A stretch of DNA of 64,000 nucleotides, taken from the NCBI RefSeq assembly GCF_036246005.1, contig NZ_CP109171.1, forward strand, positions 3,646,001-3,710,000, given 5' to 3'. Source of the stretch: Streptomyces sp. NBC_01723. Its GTDB lineage: Bacteria > Actinomycetota > Actinomycetes > Streptomycetales > Streptomycetaceae. Below, one piece after another: positions 41,089 to 50,399 of the stretch (position 1 is its first letter; each line of letters starts with the position of its first letter). The notes below the pieces were generated by a model. It was not told the DNA's origin and ran no database searches. It saw only the letters and a list, made by a program, of their open reading frames with translations. The position numbers were made by a program, and so were the translations under genes.

Positions 41089-42255
41089 ATGCATCGCATC
41101 ACCGTCGTCGGCGGCGGCCTCGCCGGACTGACCGCGGCCATCACCGCCGCCGAGGCGGGCGCCAAGGTCACCGTCCACGAGGCCCACCACACGCTCGGCG
41201 GCCGCGCCCGGACCGCCGAGGGCCCCTACCGGACCAACGAAGGCCCGCACGCCCTCTACAACGGCGGCCCGCACTGGTCGTGGCTGCGGCAGCGCGACCT
41301 GATCGGTCCGCTCGCTCCCCTCCCGCCGCTGGAGGCGGCCCGGCTGCGGCTGCGGCACAAGGGCGTGCTGCGCCGCACCCCGCCCTTCGCCATGCTCAAG
41401 CTGCTGCGCCGGGGCCTGGGTCCGGCGCCCGTCGACACCGACTTCCTGACCTGGGCGACCGGTGTCGCGGGCGAGGAGGGGGCGCGGGCCGCCGCCCACT
41501 ACTGCGCCGTCGCGCTGTTCCACCACGATCCCGGGTCGCTGTCGGCGGCCTTCGTGCAGGAGCGGCTGCGCCGGGCCGCCAAGCTGCCGCCCGAGGCGCA
41601 CTACCCGCGCGGCGGCTGGGCCGGGGTCGTCGACCGGATGGCCGCCCTGGCCTGGAACCTCGGCGTCCGGGTCGAGACGCTCTCCCGTGTCGACGCCCTC
41701 CCCACCGACGCCCCGGTCGTCGTCGCCACCTCGCTGGACGCGGCCCGCCGGCTGCTGGGCGACCCCGCACTGACCTGGCCGAGCGGGCGCACCGTCCTCG
41801 TCGACCTGGCCCTGCGGACCCGGCGCGGTGACGCGTTCGCGGTCTCCGACCTGGACGCGCCGGGCTGGATCGAGCGGTTCACCGCGCAGGACCGCACCCT
41901 GGCCCCGGCGGGCGAGCAGCTGATCCAGGGGCAGATCCCCGTCGCACCGCGGGAGTCGAAGGCCGACGGGACCGCCCGTGCCGAGGAGCTGCTGGATCTC
42001 GGGATGCCCGGCTGGCGCGAGCGGGTCACCTGGCGGCGCGAGGCGGTCGCGAACGGCCGTACCGGCGCCGTCGACCCGCCCGGCACCACGTGGCGGGACC
42101 GGCCCGCCGTCGACCGGGGCGACGGGGTGTATCTCGCCGGGGACCAGGTGGCCGCACCGGGTCTGCTTTCCGAGGTCTCCTTCAACAGCGCGCTCACCGC
42201 GGTCTCCCTCGCCCTCGGCCGGGGCCGCAGGGAACTTGACCTCAAGCATGCTTGA
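41089..42255 (+). CDS. FAD-dependent amine oxidase/phytoene-desaturase-like oxidoreductase
   Basis: The 388-aa flavoprotein opens with the dinucleotide-binding motif ITVVGGGLAGLTAAITAAEAG and the acidic residue in VTVHEA, then the amine-oxidase LGGRARTAEGPYRTNEGPHALYNGG. The C-terminal FAD contact reads YLAGDQVAAPGLLSEVSFNSALTA. It belongs to the NAD(P)-binding, amine-oxidase-like proteins of unknown substrate. ATG 41089 follows GAGGGAG. Its last codons and stop contain the SoxR-type palindrome that controls the next gene. Confidence 0.83.
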   Translation: MHRITVVGGGLAGLTAAITAAEAGAKVTVHEAHHTLGGRARTAEGPYRTNEGPHALYNGGPHWSWLRQRDLIGPLAPLPPLEAARLRLRHKGVLRRTPPFAMLKLLRRGLGPAPVDTDFLTWATGVAGEEGARAAAHYCAVALFHHDPGSLSAAFVQERLRRAAKLPPEAHYPRGGWAGVVDRMAALAWNLGVRVETLSRVDALPTDAPVVVATSLDAARRLLGDPALTWPSGRTVLVDLALRTRRGDAFAVSDLDAPGWIERFTAQDRTLAPAGEQLIQGQIPVAPRESKADGTARAEELLDLGMPGWRERVTWRREAVANGRTGAVDPPGTTWRDRPAVDRGDGVYLAGDQVAAPGLLSEVSFNSALTAVSLALGRGRRELDLKHA

Positions 42256-42266
42256 GGTCGTTGAGT
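42236..42266 (+). promoter_or_regulatory. SoxR box in a 19-bp-spacer promoter
   Basis: TTGACC (42236-42241) and TTGAGT (42261-42266) are separated by exactly 19 nt, the long spacer of MerR-family promoters. Centred between them is a perfect 22-bp palindrome (42238-42259) whose halves read GACCTCAAGCA and TGCTTGAGGTC, matching the SoxR operator core CCTCAAG...CTTGAGG. The site overlaps the 3' end of the upstream gene. In S. coelicolor SoxR is activated by redox-active compounds such as its own pigments, and an oxidoreductase gene in this chromosomal neighbourhood is a known target. Confidence 0.9.
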
Positions 42267-42324
42267 GGAGTCCGTACCGGCCGGCACAGGCCCGTACGGA
42301 CCACTCTTCCGTTGGGGGACCCTC

Positions 42325-43305
42325 ATGCACGCCATCCGTCTGCACGCCTTCGGTCCGGCGGAGAACCTCGTCCTGGAGGAGGTCGAGGATCCGCGGCCCG
42401 GCCCGGGCCAGGTCCGGATCGCCGTCCGCGCGGCGGGCGTCCACCTCCTGGACACCGCCCTGCGCGAGGGCGCCCAGGGGCCTTTGCCCGCACCGGCCGA
42501 ACTGCCCACCGTCCCCGGCCGCGAGGTCGCGGGCGTCGTCGAGTCCGTCGGGGAGGGCGTCCCGGCGGACCGGCTCGGCAGGCGCGTCGTCGTCCACCTC
42601 GGCTTCGCTCCCGGGGGCTACGCCGAACTCGCCGTCGCCGACCTCGCGCGCCTGCACGAGATCCCGGAGAACCTGGACTTCGCCGAGGCCGTCGCCATGA
42701 TCGGCACGGGCCGTACGGCGATGGGGATCGTCCAGTTCGCCGACCTCGGCCCCGGCACCGTGGCCGTGATCCCGGCCGCCGCCGGGGGCATCGGCACCCT
42801 GCTGACGCAGTACGCGAAGAACGCCGGCGCCACCGTGATCGGACTCGCCGGAGGCCCCGGGAAGACCGCCCGGGTCGCCGCGAACGGCGCCGACCTCGCC
42901 GTCGACTACCAGGACCCGAGGTGGCCGGAGAAGGTCCGCGCCCACCTCGGCGGTCGCCCGGCGACGGTCGTCCTCGACGGTGTCGGCGGCGACGTGGCCC
43001 GCGAGGCCGTCGCGCTGCTCGGGCCGGGCGGCCGGCACGTGGTCTTCGGCTGGTCGGCCTCGGGGCCGCGCGACGGCACGCCGTACCTGGTCGACGGCGT
43101 CTCCCAGCAGGTGCTCGGCCCGGTGATGCTGGAGCGGGCCGGCGGCGCCGATCCCCTCCGCACCCTCGAACTGCGCGCGCTCGGCGAGGCCGCCGCGGGC
43201 CGCCTCGTCCCGGCGGTGCACCGCTTCCCGCTCGCCGCTGCCGCCGCCGCGCACCGTGCGCTGGAGAACCGCGGCACGACCGGCAAGGTGGTCCTGGTCC
43301 CGTGA
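42325..43305 (+). CDS. Quinone oxidoreductase-like zinc-independent MDR dehydrogenase (SoxR regulon)
   Basis: The 326-aa MDR protein is of the quinone oxidoreductase type: AIRLHAFGPAENLVLEEV, VRAAGVHLLDTALREG, VPGREVAGVVESVGEGV, and the NADPH loop AAAGGIGTLLTQYAKNAGA. The structural and catalytic zinc cysteines of alcohol dehydrogenases are absent. It would reduce quinones or similar redox-cyclers with NADPH. ATG 42325 follows GGGGGA. The SoxR box lies 60-90 bp upstream, so it should be induced by redox-active small molecules. Corresponds, from memory, to the S. coelicolor SoxR target SCO4266. Confidence 0.9.
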   Translation: MHAIRLHAFGPAENLVLEEVEDPRPGPGQVRIAVRAAGVHLLDTALREGAQGPLPAPAELPTVPGREVAGVVESVGEGVPADRLGRRVVVHLGFAPGGYAELAVADLARLHEIPENLDFAEAVAMIGTGRTAMGIVQFADLGPGTVAVIPAAAGGIGTLLTQYAKNAGATVIGLAGGPGKTARVAANGADLAVDYQDPRWPEKVRAHLGGRPATVVLDGVGGDVAREAVALLGPGGRHVVFGWSASGPRDGTPYLVDGVSQQVLGPVMLERAGGADPLRTLELRALGEAAAGRLVPAVHRFPLAAAAAAHRALENRGTTGKVVLVP

Positions 43306-43368
43306 CCCACCGTCACGACCGGACACGGAAAGCATGCGATATGCCCCGATCCATGGTCTTCTGGCCAG

Positions 43369-44871
43369 ATGAGTGGCACCTGGTCAGGTGAGCCGGCCGC
43401 GCCCACGGATGCCGACCCCCGCCGCTGGTGGGGGCTGGTGGTGATCGCCCTGGCCCAGCTGATGGTCGTCCTGGACGCGACCATCGTGAACATCGCGCTG
43501 CCGTCCGCGCAGCGCGACCTGGGCATGTCCGACGGCAACCGCCAGTGGGTGATCACCGCCTACACCCTCGCCTTCGGCGGCCTGCTGCTGCTCGGCGGCC
43601 GGGTCGCCGACCTGGTGGGACGGAAACGGACCTTCGTCGTCGGGCTGATCGGATTCGCCGCCGCCTCGGCGTTCGGCGGTGCCGCGACCACCCCGGCGAT
43701 GCTCTTCGGCGCCCGCGCCCTCCAGGGCGTGTTCGCCGCCCTGCTCGCGCCGTCCGCGCTCTCCCTGCTGAGCACCACGTTCAGCGACCCGCGGGAACGG
43801 GCGAAGGCCTTCGGCATCTACGGCACGCTGGCCGCGAGCGGCGCCGCCGCGGGGTTCATCGTCGGCGGCGTGCTCACGGAGTACCTGAACTGGCGCTGGT
43901 GCCTGTACGTCAACATCCCCTTCGCCGTCGCCGCCGTCATCGGCGCCTACACCCTGCTGCACGACCGTCCCGGCCACGGCGACGCCCGCCTCGACGTCCC
44001 CGGCGTGCTCCTCGGCTGCGGCGGCCTGGTCGCCCTCGTCTACGGCTTCGGCGAGGCGCAGCCCCGGGGCTGGAGCGACCCGCTGGTGCTGGCCCTGTTC
44101 GCCCTGGCCGTCGTACTCCTGACCGCCTTCGTGTGGTGGCAGACCCGCGCTCCGATGCCGCTGCTGCCCCTGCACATCATCCGCGACCGCAACCGGGCCG
44201 GCTGCATGGTGACGATGATGCTGGCCGTCATCGGCATGTTCGGGATGTTCCTCTTCATGACCTACTACCTCCAGGTCGTCCTCGCCTACTCCCCCCTGAT
44301 GACCGGCCTGGCCTTCCTGCCGATGACCGCCTCGATCCTTACGGGCTCCACCCAGATCTCCGCCCGGCTGCTGCCGCGCGTGGGCCCGCGCATGCTGATG
44401 GTGCCGGGCATGCTCCTCGCCTCCGGCGGCATGGTGATCCTGACGCAGATGACCGTGGACTCCGCCTACGCGTCCGAGATCCTGCCCGCGCTGATCCTGA
44501 TGGGGCTCGGCATGGGCCTGACCTTCATGCCGGTCTTCTCCACCGCCACCGCCGGGGTCGCCCCGCGGGACTCCGGCGTGACCTCGGCGACCGTCAACAC
44601 CTCGCAGCAGATCGGCGGCTCGATCGGCACCGCGCTGCTCAACACCATCGCGACCGGCACCAGCGCGTCCTACATCGCCTCCCACCTCACCGACCCGACG
44701 CGGCGGGCACAGGTCGTCCGGGAGGGCATCGTCCACGGCTACACGGTCGCCATCTGGGTGGCCGCCGGCATCATGCTGCTGGCCGCACTGGCCGCGGGCC
44801 TGATGGTGACGGCCAAGGCGCCGAAGCACGACGCCCCGGCCGACGACCCGGTGCCGGAGCCGGTGGCCTGA
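43369..44871 (+). CDS. MFS drug exporter, DHA2 (14-TMS) family
   Basis: The 500-aa membrane protein has about 14 predicted helices. Family signatures are ALAQLMVVLDATIVNIALP (motif D1, helix 1), LLLLGGRVADLVGRKRTF (motif A, loop 2-3), GARALQGVFAALLAPSAL (motif B) and GAAAGFIVGGVLTEYLNWRW (motif C, antiporter). It should export drugs in exchange for protons. ATG 43369 has no clear ribosome-binding site. It starts 63 bp after the SoxR-regulated oxidoreductase, so read-through could place it in the same redox response; this is inference. Confidence 0.9.
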   Translation: MSGTWSGEPAAPTDADPRRWWGLVVIALAQLMVVLDATIVNIALPSAQRDLGMSDGNRQWVITAYTLAFGGLLLLGGRVADLVGRKRTFVVGLIGFAAASAFGGAATTPAMLFGARALQGVFAALLAPSALSLLSTTFSDPRERAKAFGIYGTLAASGAAAGFIVGGVLTEYLNWRWCLYVNIPFAVAAVIGAYTLLHDRPGHGDARLDVPGVLLGCGGLVALVYGFGEAQPRGWSDPLVLALFALAVVLLTAFVWWQTRAPMPLLPLHIIRDRNRAGCMVTMMLAVIGMFGMFLFMTYYLQVVLAYSPLMTGLAFLPMTASILTGSTQISARLLPRVGPRMLMVPGMLLASGGMVILTQMTVDSAYASEILPALILMGLGMGLTFMPVFSTATAGVAPRDSGVTSATVNTSQQIGGSIGTALLNTIATGTSASYIASHLTDPTRRAQVVREGIVHGYTVAIWVAAGIMLLAALAAGLMVTAKAPKHDAPADDPVPEPVA

Positions 44872-44911
44872 GAGGAAGTCCTCCCTCCCCCGCCGAGGCC
44901 CCGATATCCAC

Positions 44912-44940
44912 GTGACCGCGACACCGCGCCCAGGTAGCGT
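44912..44940 (+). promoter_or_regulatory. Candidate leaderless promoter of the APH(6)-like gene
   Basis: GTGACC (44912-44917) and TAGCGT (44935-44940) are 17 nt apart, and the GTG start at 44949 lies 8 nt after the -10 box. No ribosome-binding site is present. Confidence 0.5.
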
Positions 44941-44948
44941 CGTCGCCC

Positions 44949-45830
44949 GTGATCGACGTTCCGGACGGACTCGCGGCCGCGCAGGCGAAGTACAACGGAG
45001 AGGCGGGGCGTGCCTTCATCGACGGACTGCCGGAGCTGGCCGCCTCGTTCCTGCGGCGGTGGGAGCTGCGGCTGGACGGGCCCTCGATGCACGGCTGGGC
45101 CGCGCTGGTACTGCCGGTCGTGCGCCGCGACGGCGTCCCGGCCGTGCTGAAGCTCCAGATCCTCGACGAGGAGACCGAGGGCGAGCCCCTCGCGCTGCGG
45201 GCCTGGGACGGGGACGGAGCGGTCCGGCTGCTCGACCACGACCCGGCCACCGGCACCATGCTCCTGGAGCGGCTGGACTCGGGCCGCATGCTCAGCCACG
45301 TCGAGGACTCCCGCGCGGCCGTGCTCGTCATCGCCCGGCTCCTCGCCCACCTCACCGCGGCCCCCGCTCCGCCCGGCGTGCGCGGTCTCGGTGACATCGC
45401 GCGGGCCATGCTGGAGCGGACGCCCGGGACCCTGGGCGCCATCCCGGACCCGGCGGACCGGAGGCTGGTCGCCGACTGTGCCGCCGCCCTGCGCGAGGTC
45501 GCCGGCGAGCCCGGCGACCGGCTGCTCCACTGGGACCTGCACTTCGAGAACGTCCTCGCCTCCGCACGCGCCCCCTGGCTGGCCATCGACCCCAAGCCGC
45601 TGGCCGGTGACCCCGGGTTCGACCTGCTGCCCGCCCTGGACAACCGCTACGACCCGGCCGAGACCCGGTGGCGCTTCGACGCGATGACCGACGTCCTCGG
45701 CCTCGACCGGCAACGGGCTCGCGCCTGGTCCCTCGCCCGCGTCCTCCAGAACTCCCTGTGGAACGTCGAGGACGGCGACCCGCTGGAGGCCGAACAGCTG
45801 GAGATCGGGCGGTTGCTGCGGGACCTGTGA
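44949..45830 (+). CDS. APH(6)-like aminoglycoside/hydroxyurea phosphotransferase
   Basis: The 293-aa kinase-fold protein belongs to the APH(6)/streptomycin 6-kinase family. Evidence: AVLKLQILDEETEGEPLALRAW (nucleotide-binding Lys), GTMLLERLDSGRMLS, the catalytic loop LLHWDLHFENVL, and the metal-binding segment AIDPKPLAGDPGFDLLPAL. Chromosomal family members in Streptomyces are often not real resistance genes, so the substrate is open. It is expressed from an apparently leaderless GTG. It converges with the large LuxR regulator gene, 18 bp between stops. Confidence 0.88.
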   Translation: MIDVPDGLAAAQAKYNGEAGRAFIDGLPELAASFLRRWELRLDGPSMHGWAALVLPVVRRDGVPAVLKLQILDEETEGEPLALRAWDGDGAVRLLDHDPATGTMLLERLDSGRMLSHVEDSRAAVLVIARLLAHLTAAPAPPGVRGLGDIARAMLERTPGTLGAIPDPADRRLVADCAAALREVAGEPGDRLLHWDLHFENVLASARAPWLAIDPKPLAGDPGFDLLPALDNRYDPAETRWRFDAMTDVLGLDRQRARAWSLARVLQNSLWNVEDGDPLEAEQLEIGRLLRDL

Positions 45831-45848
45831 GCCGTCGGGACCGGCCCG

Positions 45849-48800
45849 TCAGCCCTGCGCCCGGGGCCGGTCGCGTCCGCGTTCCCGGTCCAGCGCGGCC
45901 GGCAGCTCGGTCCTGCGCCGTATCCGCAGCTTGCGGTAGGTGCTGGTCAGATGGGTCTCGACGGTGCGCCGGGCCAGGTGCAGCAGCTCGGCGATCTCGG
46001 TGTTCGTGCGGCCGTCGGCGGCCAGTTCGGCGATCCGGCGCTCACTGCCGGTCAGCGACCCGGCGCCGGTGTGGGACGCGACGGAGCCCCGGGCGCCGCC
46101 CTCGCGCAGGGCCTGCCCGGCCAGGGTGAGCCACCGCAGCGCGCCCTTGCGTTCGGCCAGCTCCGCCGCCTCGCGCAGCCGGGCGCGGGCGCGTCCGCGT
46201 TCACCGGCCGCGATCAGCTGGCGGCCCTGGGCGAGCAGGGCCGGGATCAGCTCCATGTCGGTGTCGGCGGGCGCGTCCCGCAGGGTCCGTACGGCCTCCT
46301 CGGCCAGCTCCAGACCGCGGCGCCCGCCGGTCGCGGTGCCCAGCACGCTCAGCGCGCGGCCCACGGTGCGCGGGGTGTTCCACACCCGGGCGAGCCGCAG
46401 TTCCTCCGTCGCCAGGGCCAGCGCCTCGGGTCCGCCGCCCAGGGCCAGCCGGCACTCCGCGACCGCCGTCCGCCACGGGGTGACGACCGGGCTGACCACC
46501 TCGCGGGCCGACTGGCGCCGCCCGCACTCCAGGAAGTCGTGCAGCGCGCCCGCCGGGTCGCCGGTGGCGGCGCGCAGCACGCCCCGCGCGTACAGGTAGC
46601 GGTTCAACTCCCAGTTCTCGGGCACCTCGCGCAGGTCGAAGCGGTCGGCGTAGCGCAACGCCTCGTCGATGCGGCCGGTGTGGACGAGGGCCATCAGCGC
46701 GTGGGCGTCCCGGTTGGTGGGGCCGTTGGCGCGTCCGGGGTCGGCGGCGAGCAGCCGGGCCAGGTCGCCGCGGGCGGCGGCGATGTCGGCGCGGGTGTTG
46801 AGGATCGCGTGCTGCATCGGGTGCAGCAGGGCGGGGTGCTGTCCGGCCAGGCCGCGTTCCACCAGCCGGTCCGCCTCGTCGAGTTCGTCGGCCCACTGGG
46901 CGACCGCGGCGGCCGTGCCCAGCAGGAAGGGCTCGGCGAGCGGGTCGGTGGGCTGGGCGAGCAGGTCCCGCACCCGGACCATGGCCTCCTCGGCGGAGAT
47001 CAGCGCGGCCGTCGCCGCGTACCGCACCAGCAGGGCCTGTCCGGCGGTGCCCAGCAGGTCCGGGGAGTGGCGGCCGGTCTCGGACAGCCAGCGGTACACC
47101 TCCTGCCGGGTCGCCAGGTCCTGGTCGGACAGCATCGCGGTGGCGGTCTGCACGGTGCGGGCCAGGCCGGGGTGGCCGGAGAGCCGGCCCTCCGTGCGGC
47201 GCAGCACCTCCATGGCGGTACGGATCTCGCCGCGGCCGGCCAGGGCGGTGCCGAGGGCGACCGCGGTACGCACCCGGTTGCGGGGCTCGGCCGGCAGGTG
47301 CTGGGCCTCGGCGAGGCGGGCGATGGCGGCGGGGGTGTCGGCGGAGGCGTACTCCAGGGAGCCCAGTTCGGTCAGCAGCCGCTGGCGCAGGTCGTCGGTC
47401 AACCGCTCGTCCAGGGCCCGGCGCAGGTAGGCGACGGCGTCGTCCGGGCGGCCGTCGTGCACGGCGACCGTCACGGCGTCCCGCAGCACCCGCAGCGCCC
47501 AGGGCAGGCCGACGGCCGGGGTGCGCAGCAGGTGCCGGGCGACCGCCTCCACCCGGTCGCCCCGGCGCAGCATGGCCTCCGCCGCCGCCCGGTGCACGGC
47601 CTCCCGGCGGGGCTGCGGCCAGCCGGTGAGCACGGCGTCGCGCAGCAGCGGGTGGGCGAAGCGGGGGCGGCCGCCCGCGTCGTCGCGCAGCAGACCGAGC
47701 CGTGTCATGGCGGCGAGCCAGCCGGCGACCCGCGCGGGGTCGGCCCCGGCGGCCTCGGCGAGCACGTCGACGGGGTCCCCGGCGCCGGCCGCGCCCGCGG
47801 GCCCCTCCGGGGACGTGGGCGTACGCCAGCGGCCGGGCGTGCGGTGCCGGGCGTGAGCGGACGGGTCGTCAGGGCCGTAGCAGGAGGCGGGCGTGTCCCC
47901 CGGGAACGCTTCGTACTCCTCGTGGAGTGCGTACGACGGGCCGCCCTCCCTCTCCGGAACGTCGCGGCCCGGCCGCGCGTACGGCCCGTGCGCCTGGTGC
48001 CCGGCGGCCGCGCCGCCCTGCGCGGACACCGTCGTCTCGCCGTACGGCCCCCGCCCGGCACGGCCCACGCCGCCGGACCCGGGCCCGAAGGCGCCGGACC
48101 AGGCGTCGGTGTGCGGACCGGGGGCGGTGGTGAGGGGGGCCGGATCCGTGATGAGGGGGTCGAGGGCCAGGGAGGGGCCCGGGTCCGCGCAGGCCGCTCG
48201 CCGGGTCTCGGTCCGGGCGTACCGCACGGGTTGCGGGTACGGGCCGCCGTCCCCGTACTCGGCGGGCCGGTCGTGCTCCGGCTCCGCGTGCCCCGTGGGG
48301 GTCCGCGGGGCCGGCTGGTCGAGGGCATGGCGAAGCCCGGCCCGGCGCGGCGGCGGGCCCTGGGGCCATGCCTGTTCCAGGGCCGCGAGGCTGCGGGCGA
48401 CGGCGGCCGTCGCGGGACCCGCGCTCTTCAGCCACCAGGAGACGGCCGCCGGATAGGACCCCGGGTACAGCTCCGCGGACGTCTCGGGCACCCGCGGCAG
48501 GCCCTCGGGGTGCCGGGTGCCGCCCAGGTCGTCCAGCAGGGCGTGCAGCAGCAACGGGCTGCCCGCACCGGCTCGTACGCAGTCCGCCGTCCACCGTGCC
48601 GAGGCGCCGGGGAAGGCGGCGCGGACCAGCCCGGCCGCCGCGGCGTCGCTGAGCGGGGCGAGGGTGTGGGTGCGCACGAGCGAGGGCGACAACGCCTGGG
48701 TGAGCCCGGCGGGGCGCGGTTCGACGTCGTACTGACTGCGCTCGGTGGCGACCAGCAGGAGCGGTAATCGGTCGACCCGCCGGGCCGCCTCCGTAAGCCA

Positions 48801-49190
48801 GCGCCGCGAGGGCTCGTCGGCGAGGTGGACGTCGTCGACGGCCACCAGCAGCGGGCCCTCCGCCGCGTACGAGCGCAGCAGCCGCCACAGGCGGGCCGCG
48901 CTGCCCCGGTCGTCGCCGCCCGGCGCCACGTCCGTGAACTCCGGTACGGGGCCGAGGAGGTGGAGGACGGTGGAGAAGGGCGCCGCGGTGTCCTCGGGCG
49001 AGCACCGCGCGCGCAGCACCCGCAGTCCGCGGTCGGCGGCGTGCCGGACGGCGGTCTCCAGGACGGCGGTGCGCCCGGTGCCGCTCGCGCCGCGCAGGAG
49101 GACGAGGCGGCCGGCGCCGGCCCGCGCGCGCTCGATCTCGGCCGCGAGCAGCGCGTGGGCGTCGTCGCGTTCGCGCAGCGGTCCGGTCAT
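45849..49190 (-). CDS. Large LuxR-type (LAL-like) ATP-binding regulator near the eCIS locus
   Basis: The 1113-aa regulator has an N-terminal AAA-type module, a TPR-like helical middle and a C-terminal LuxR HTH (LTGSERRIAELAADGRTNTEIAE, then ARRTVETHLTSTYRKL). The Walker A-like loop reads GASGTGRT at residues 34-41, with Arg40 where Lys is expected; Walker B is LLVAVDDVHLAD. Residues ~280-475 are an unusual Pro/Gly/Arg/Tyr-rich insertion with no fold, splitting the ATPase region. ATG 49188-49190 is used. It is divergent from the LuxR gene that heads the injection-system block, so control of that locus is plausible but unproven. Confidence 0.85.
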   Translation of the reverse strand: MTGPLRERDDAHALLAAEIERARAGAGRLVLLRGASGTGRTAVLETAVRHAADRGLRVLRARCSPEDTAAPFSTVLHLLGPVPEFTDVAPGGDDRGSAARLWRLLRSYAAEGPLLVAVDDVHLADEPSRRWLTEAARRVDRLPLLLVATERSQYDVEPRPAGLTQALSPSLVRTHTLAPLSDAAAAGLVRAAFPGASARWTADCVRAGAGSPLLLHALLDDLGGTRHPEGLPRVPETSAELYPGSYPAAVSWWLKSAGPATAAVARSLAALEQAWPQGPPPRRAGLRHALDQPAPRTPTGHAEPEHDRPAEYGDGGPYPQPVRYARTETRRAACADPGPSLALDPLITDPAPLTTAPGPHTDAWSGAFGPGSGGVGRAGRGPYGETTVSAQGGAAAGHQAHGPYARPGRDVPEREGGPSYALHEEYEAFPGDTPASCYGPDDPSAHARHRTPGRWRTPTSPEGPAGAAGAGDPVDVLAEAAGADPARVAGWLAAMTRLGLLRDDAGGRPRFAHPLLRDAVLTGWPQPRREAVHRAAAEAMLRRGDRVEAVARHLLRTPAVGLPWALRVLRDAVTVAVHDGRPDDAVAYLRRALDERLTDDLRQRLLTELGSLEYASADTPAAIARLAEAQHLPAEPRNRVRTAVALGTALAGRGEIRTAMEVLRRTEGRLSGHPGLARTVQTATAMLSDQDLATRQEVYRWLSETGRHSPDLLGTAGQALLVRYAATAALISAEEAMVRVRDLLAQPTDPLAEPFLLGTAAAVAQWADELDEADRLVERGLAGQHPALLHPMQHAILNTRADIAAARGDLARLLAADPGRANGPTNRDAHALMALVHTGRIDEALRYADRFDLREVPENWELNRYLYARGVLRAATGDPAGALHDFLECGRRQSAREVVSPVVTPWRTAVAECRLALGGGPEALALATEELRLARVWNTPRTVGRALSVLGTATGGRRGLELAEEAVRTLRDAPADTDMELIPALLAQGRQLIAAGERGRARARLREAAELAERKGALRWLTLAGQALREGGARGSVASHTGAGSLTGSERRIAELAADGRTNTEIAELLHLARRTVETHLTSTYRKLRIRRRTELPAALDRERGRDRPRAQG

Positions 49191-49544
49191 CGGTGCCTCC
49201 TGTGGTGGATGACGCTCCCCCGGTATGTGAGACGCCCGAACGCGCTGATGGGTGGCATGCAGTCGCCGATATCGCCGCGCCGCGCCCCCGCGCCGTCGGT
49301 GGCTGTGGTGGGGCTCACGGTGGCCCGCGGCCCCCTCTCCGCACCCATGTACCCCCTCTGTGAACCCTTTTGACCTGCCAGTACTTCCCCGGGGCGGCCA
49401 GTCGTGGTGGTCGCCGCGCTGGTCTCGTGGTGTGCCTCGTGGTGCTCCACGATTGCGAAGTCCCTCCCGTCACAGAAGTGTGGAACACGCTCATCCGCTA
49501 CCGGCTCGCGCCGCGTAACGGGCTCGTGAACAGGGGGGAAACGG
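49191..49544. other. Intergenic region between the two LuxR-type genes
   Basis: The 354-bp divergent region holds no gene. It has a TTGACC at 49374-49379 and, around 49469-49485, TCACAGAAGTGTG, which is close to but not a full BldD-type palindrome. A GGGGGGAAA ribosome-binding region precedes the TTG at 49545. No other structure was seen. Confidence 0.5.
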
Positions 49545-50228
49545 TTGCTCAACTCACCCCGGACCACCACCACATCCGGCCGCGCCTCAGACGGCGCCGT
49601 CGGCGTCACCGACCGGCGCGTACCGGTGGCGGTGACCGCTCCGGATCCGATCAGCCGCGAGGGCGCGATCAGCCAGCTGCGCCGGCATCCGGAGATCGAC
49701 CTGCGCGAGGAGTCGGGGCCCGGCACGGTCGCCCTGCTCATCGAGGACGCGCTCGACGAGGCGGCGCTCACCCGGCTGCGCCGCCTGGTGCGCAGCGAGG
49801 GCGCGCGTGCGGTGCTCGTGGTCGGCGCCATCCGCGAGAGCGAGCTGCTCGACGTCGTCGAGTGCGGCGTCGGAGCCATCGTCTGGCGGCACGAGGCCAC
49901 CGCGCACCGCCTGGTGCAGGCGGTGCTGGCCGCCTCGCGCGGCGACGGGGACCTCCCCGCGGACCTGCTCGGCCGGCTCATCAGCCAGGTGGGCACGCTG
50001 CACCGGGGCGCGGCGGGACGCCCCGGCGCCCCCTCGCTGGGTCTCGCACCCCGTGAGGTGGACGTCCTGCGTCTGGTGGCCGAGGGTCTCGACACCGGGG
50101 AGATAGCGGGCAAGTTGTCCTACTCCGAACGCACCGTCAAGAACGTCATGCACGGACTCACCACGCGACTGCACCTGCGCAACCGCGCGCACGCCGTGGC
50201 TTATGCCCTTCGGGAAGGCTACATCTGA
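49545..50228 (+). CDS. LuxR-family regulator with degenerate receiver domain
   Basis: The 227-aa protein has a receiver-like N-terminal domain (VPVAVTAPDPISREGAISQL, TVALLIEDALDE, ARAVLVVGAIRESELL, VECGVGAIVWRHEAT) that lacks the usual phosphoacceptor Asp, which is replaced in VALLIED by a different pattern. Its C-terminal HTH is LAPREVDVLRLVAEGLDTGEIAG, then SERTVKNVMHGLTTRLHL. It probably acts without phosphorylation. TTG 49545 follows a GGGGGGAAA ribosome-binding region. It is followed by the Cis16-like gene after 171 bp and is the natural regulator candidate for the injection-system genes. Confidence 0.85.
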   Translation: MLNSPRTTTTSGRASDGAVGVTDRRVPVAVTAPDPISREGAISQLRRHPEIDLREESGPGTVALLIEDALDEAALTRLRRLVRSEGARAVLVVGAIRESELLDVVECGVGAIVWRHEATAHRLVQAVLAASRGDGDLPADLLGRLISQVGTLHRGAAGRPGAPSLGLAPREVDVLRLVAEGLDTGEIAGKLSYSERTVKNVMHGLTTRLHLRNRAHAVAYALREGYI

Positions 50229-50399
50229 CCGAACGGGCAATCGAGAGCGGTCTCCCGGGACCGCGCGGGCAGGGCACCCTGCCCCGGAGCCGTCCCCGGC
50301 GCGCGTGCGCGCGGGAGGGCGACCGGACACGATCGGTGACAGACGGCGGCCCCGCACGGGCCGGCCGGAGTCGAGTGCGGGCAGGGCGGGAGCGCGAGC

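Noticed and set aside
40246..43335. Long minus-strand open frame of about 1,000 codons over the flavoprotein and oxidoreductase genes
   Set aside because: Only its last 230 codons (the pentapeptide-repeat gene) show real protein features; the rest is antisense to two clear genes.
49469..49485. TCACAGAAGTGTG as a BldD operator for the LuxR gene
   Set aside because: The right half is GTGT rather than GTGA, so it fits poorly; chance is likely.
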